A stretch of 64,000 nucleotides of DNA from UBA4732 sp963823075. Its GTDB lineage: Bacteria; Planctomycetota; Planctomycetia; Gemmatales; Gemmataceae. The translations under genes were made by a program, and so were the position numbers. The stretch lies in the NCBI GenBank assembly GCA_963823075.1, contig CAWGKE010000001.1:1550001-1614000 (forward strand). Direction: 5' to 3'. This document shows positions 62,544 through 64,000 of this stretch, piece by piece (within the stretch, counting starts at the first letter, position 1; each line of letters begins with the position of its first letter). Under the pieces are notes generated by a model. That model saw only the letters and a program-made list of their open reading frames with translations. It was not told where the DNA came from and made no database searches.

Positions 62544-63185
62544 TTAACCCTTGGGGGTCGGCGTGACGCTGACGCAGGAAACCGGCGCCTGCGTCGGCGC
62601 GGCAGCGGCGTTCGGCCGAGCCGCGGCCGGGGCGCCGTCCGCCTTTTCGGTGTTGGCGGCGGCGTGACGGCCGAACGCCTGGAGCAGCAGCAGACCCGCC
62701 CCGCACACCAGGCACGAGTCCGCGACGTTGAAGACCGGCCAGTCAAAGAGGTAGTTCCAGTGGAGGAAATCGCGGACGCCGTTGAACACGACGCGATCGT
62801 AGAGGTTGCCGAGCGTCCCCGCCAGGATCAGGCCGAGCGCCATGCACACCCACAGATCGCGGGCCGCGCTCGGACGGAAGCTCCAGTAAACGATGGCCGC
62901 GGCCGCGAGCAGGCTGACGACGGCGAACGTCCCGTTGGCGAACGTCGCGTGCTCCCGGCCGAGGCCGAACAGGGCGCCCTGGTTGACGCCCGGGACCAGC
63001 GCGCCGTCCGACGTGTACTCGTAACGGGTTTCCAGGGCGAAGCCGGTCTGCGGCCCGGTCTGGAAGAGCCAGTGGACGTGGCGATCCACCGGCGCCAGCC
63101 AATCGAAAACCGCGTACTTGGCGGCCTGGTCGGCGGCCAGGCCGGCCAGGGCCAACGTCCACAAGATCACGCGATACGTTTTCAT
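62544..63185 (-). CDS. lspA: Lipoprotein signal peptidase (signal peptidase II)
   Basis: Cleaves lipoprotein signal peptides in the inner membrane. 213 residues from ATG 63185, four membrane helices. Catalytic aspartates are Asp139 (GVRDFLHWN) and Asp156 (FNVADSCLV), with AGTLGNLYDRVVFNGVRD preceding. Compared with E. coli LspA it has an extra periplasmic insert (~residues 42-66, TGPQTGFALETRYEYTSDG) and a ~35-residue Ala/Pro-rich tail. It follows the zinc-finger gene on the same strand, a pairing common in bacteria. Confidence 0.94.
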   Translation of the reverse strand: MKTYRVILWTLALAGLAADQAAKYAVFDWLAPVDRHVHWLFQTGPQTGFALETRYEYTSDGALVPGVNQGALFGLGREHATFANGTFAVVSLLAAAAIVYWSFRPSAARDLWVCMALGLILAGTLGNLYDRVVFNGVRDFLHWNYLFDWPVFNVADSCLVCGAGLLLLQAFGRHAAANTEKADGAPAAARPNAAAAPTQAPVSCVSVTPTPKG

Positions 63186-63223
63186 GTTTTCATCCGCTCC
63201 CGGCCTTTGGGCCGGAGGAACCT

Positions 63224-63592
63224 TCAGGTACTTTGTTGGACCTTCCGGGCGCACGCGACGCAATGGCGGGCGTAGGGCAACGCCTGGAGGCGGGCCTTGG
63301 CGATGGGCTTTTGGCACTCCTCGCAATGGCCGAACGTGCCATGCCGTATGCGCTCCAGCGCTTCGCCGATCTCCCCCAGCACCAGCTCCTGGTTCTGCAT
63401 CAGGCTGAGCGTGAATTCCTGCTCGAAATTGTCAGTGGCGACGTCGGCCATGTCCACCGGGGCGTGTGAACCGCCGGTCTTGGCGCCGTTGGCGCCAAGG
63501 GCCTCGCTGGCCAGGTGCGACACGTCGCCGCGCAGCCGGCTGCGCAGGGCAAGCAGGTTTTCCTGATAGACGTCCAGTTCAGGCTTGGTCAT
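63224..63592 (-). CDS. DksA/TraR-type zinc-finger protein
   Basis: 122 residues from ATG 63592: coiled-coil ELDVYQENLLALRSRLRGDVSHLA ... LMQNQELVLGEIGEALERI, then HGTFGHCEECQKPIAKARLQALPYARHCVACAR, the four-Cys TraR/DksA finger. DksA binds RNA polymerase via the secondary channel; the acidic coiled-coil tip of true DksA is hard to confirm here (VDMADVATDN is a candidate). The neighbour is lspA, 38 bp downstream. Confidence 0.9.
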   Translation of the reverse strand: MTKPELDVYQENLLALRSRLRGDVSHLASEALGANGAKTGGSHAPVDMADVATDNFEQEFTLSLMQNQELVLGEIGEALERIRHGTFGHCEECQKPIAKARLQALPYARHCVACARKVQQST

Positions 63593-63744
63593 CGCGGTCC
63601 CCGAAAGTCGTTGGGCGAGCCTTCTCCGACCGTTCCACGAACTCACGATATCCCACGCCGGAAAACCCGTCAAGGACGGCGAACGCCGGGCGGTCGGCGG
63701 CGGCGGTAGGGATATACCGGCGGAATGGGGCCGCCGCAAGAGAG

Positions 63745-63858
63745 AAAGGGGTCAGGAGTCAGGGGTCAGGGGTCAGGAGTCAGCAGGAGCGCCCGAAGGT
63801 CGCTTCCTGCCCTGATCCTGTATTTCGTGACCCCTGATCCCTGACCCCTGACCCCTTT
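63745..63858. repeat. Palindrome of GGGGTCAGGAGTCA units
   Basis: AAAGGGGTCAGGAGTCAGGG... (63745-63775) is inverted at 63828-63858 with two mismatches; the internal period is about 7 nt (GGGTCAG). It lies in the ~400-bp gene-free end of the window upstream of the zinc-finger gene. Nothing else was recognised from 63593 to 64000. Confidence 0.85.
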
Positions 63859-64000
63859 GACAAAGGTTCGGGCGCTCCGGCGGGGCGGGGCGGTCTGGGC
63901 GACGGCGCAGTGGAATCGGCCTTGACGCGCCGCGGGTCTGCGGTAAGAGTTGGCTGGTACTACGCGGAATCACCATTCATGGAAGAAGGTCCGTGCGTCG

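Overview
The window is high-GC bacterial DNA from a planctomycete, probably of the Gemmata lineage. The signs are a lineage-specific MTEAEWL-type protein, a giant Ser/Thr kinase with WD40 and TPR repeats beside an ECF sigma factor, a DUF1501 protein, a kinase joined to a tubulin-like domain, hopanoid genes, and a Planctomycetes/Verrucomicrobia-type (PV-type) bacterial microcompartment (BMC) locus. No rRNA and no complete tRNA was found. Many genes carry single-base frameshifts, often in G/C runs, and two carry an in-frame TAG. Draft-assembly error must therefore be weighed against real gene decay.

Layout. 1-7 kb: a band-7/HflK end, an IS5-family copy inside a lineage-specific gene, and a minus-strand run CBS - 2-oxoacid:ferredoxin oxidoreductase alpha (korA-like) - beta (korB-like) - zinc-ribbon/CBS, then a small secreted protein. 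7-9 kb: a secreted transglutaminase-like protein. 9.2-20.1 kb: the BMC operon, all on the plus strand behind a TTGACA-17-GATAAA promoter: DeoR regulator, PduL phosphotransacylase, two hexameric shell proteins, acetate-kinase-like enzyme, three pentameric shell proteins, aldehyde dehydrogenase, an RpiB-like protein, class II aldolase, lactate/malate-type dehydrogenase, a DhnA-like protein and small accessory proteins. The expected flow is fuculose-/rhamnulose-1-phosphate to lactaldehyde (aldolase), lactaldehyde to lactyl-CoA (aldehyde dehydrogenase), then lactyl-phosphate (PduL) and lactate plus ATP (kinase); the dehydrogenase would recycle NADH. PduL and the dehydrogenase carry N-terminal, and the aldolase a C-terminal, amphipathic helix of encapsulation-peptide type. 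20-38.7 kb: HNH protein, frameshifted CstA, esterase with EF-hands, YfhO-like membrane protein, SH3 protein, DUF1501, giant kinase plus ECF sigma factor, squalene-hopene cyclase and HpnH (hopanoids).

38.7-49 kb is accessory DNA: a two-gene insert flanked by a duplicated hpnH 3' end, rplC, a RES/Xre toxin-antitoxin pair, an ISL3 remnant, a HAD hydrolase, YbaK, an integrase with a tRNA-like remnant, a truncated MT-A70 methyltransferase, an IS66-type transposase gene, a second IS5 copy and a decapitated VapC. 49-64 kb: HdeD, kinase/tubulin-like protein, YgiQ radical SAM protein, an aldo-keto reductase/SDR/cupin/AraC cassette flanked by a duplicated ygiQ 3' end, WD40 protein, DUF4058, RluA, LspA and a DksA/TraR-type zinc finger.

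Two patterns cut across the gene content. About a dozen large palindromes (arms about 22-38 bp) sit between genes, three more palindromic inserts lie inside reading frames (short in pduL), and one supplies a gene's 3' end. At two loci (hpnH and ygiQ) foreign-looking genes lie between an intact gene and a second, diverged copy of that gene's 3' end.
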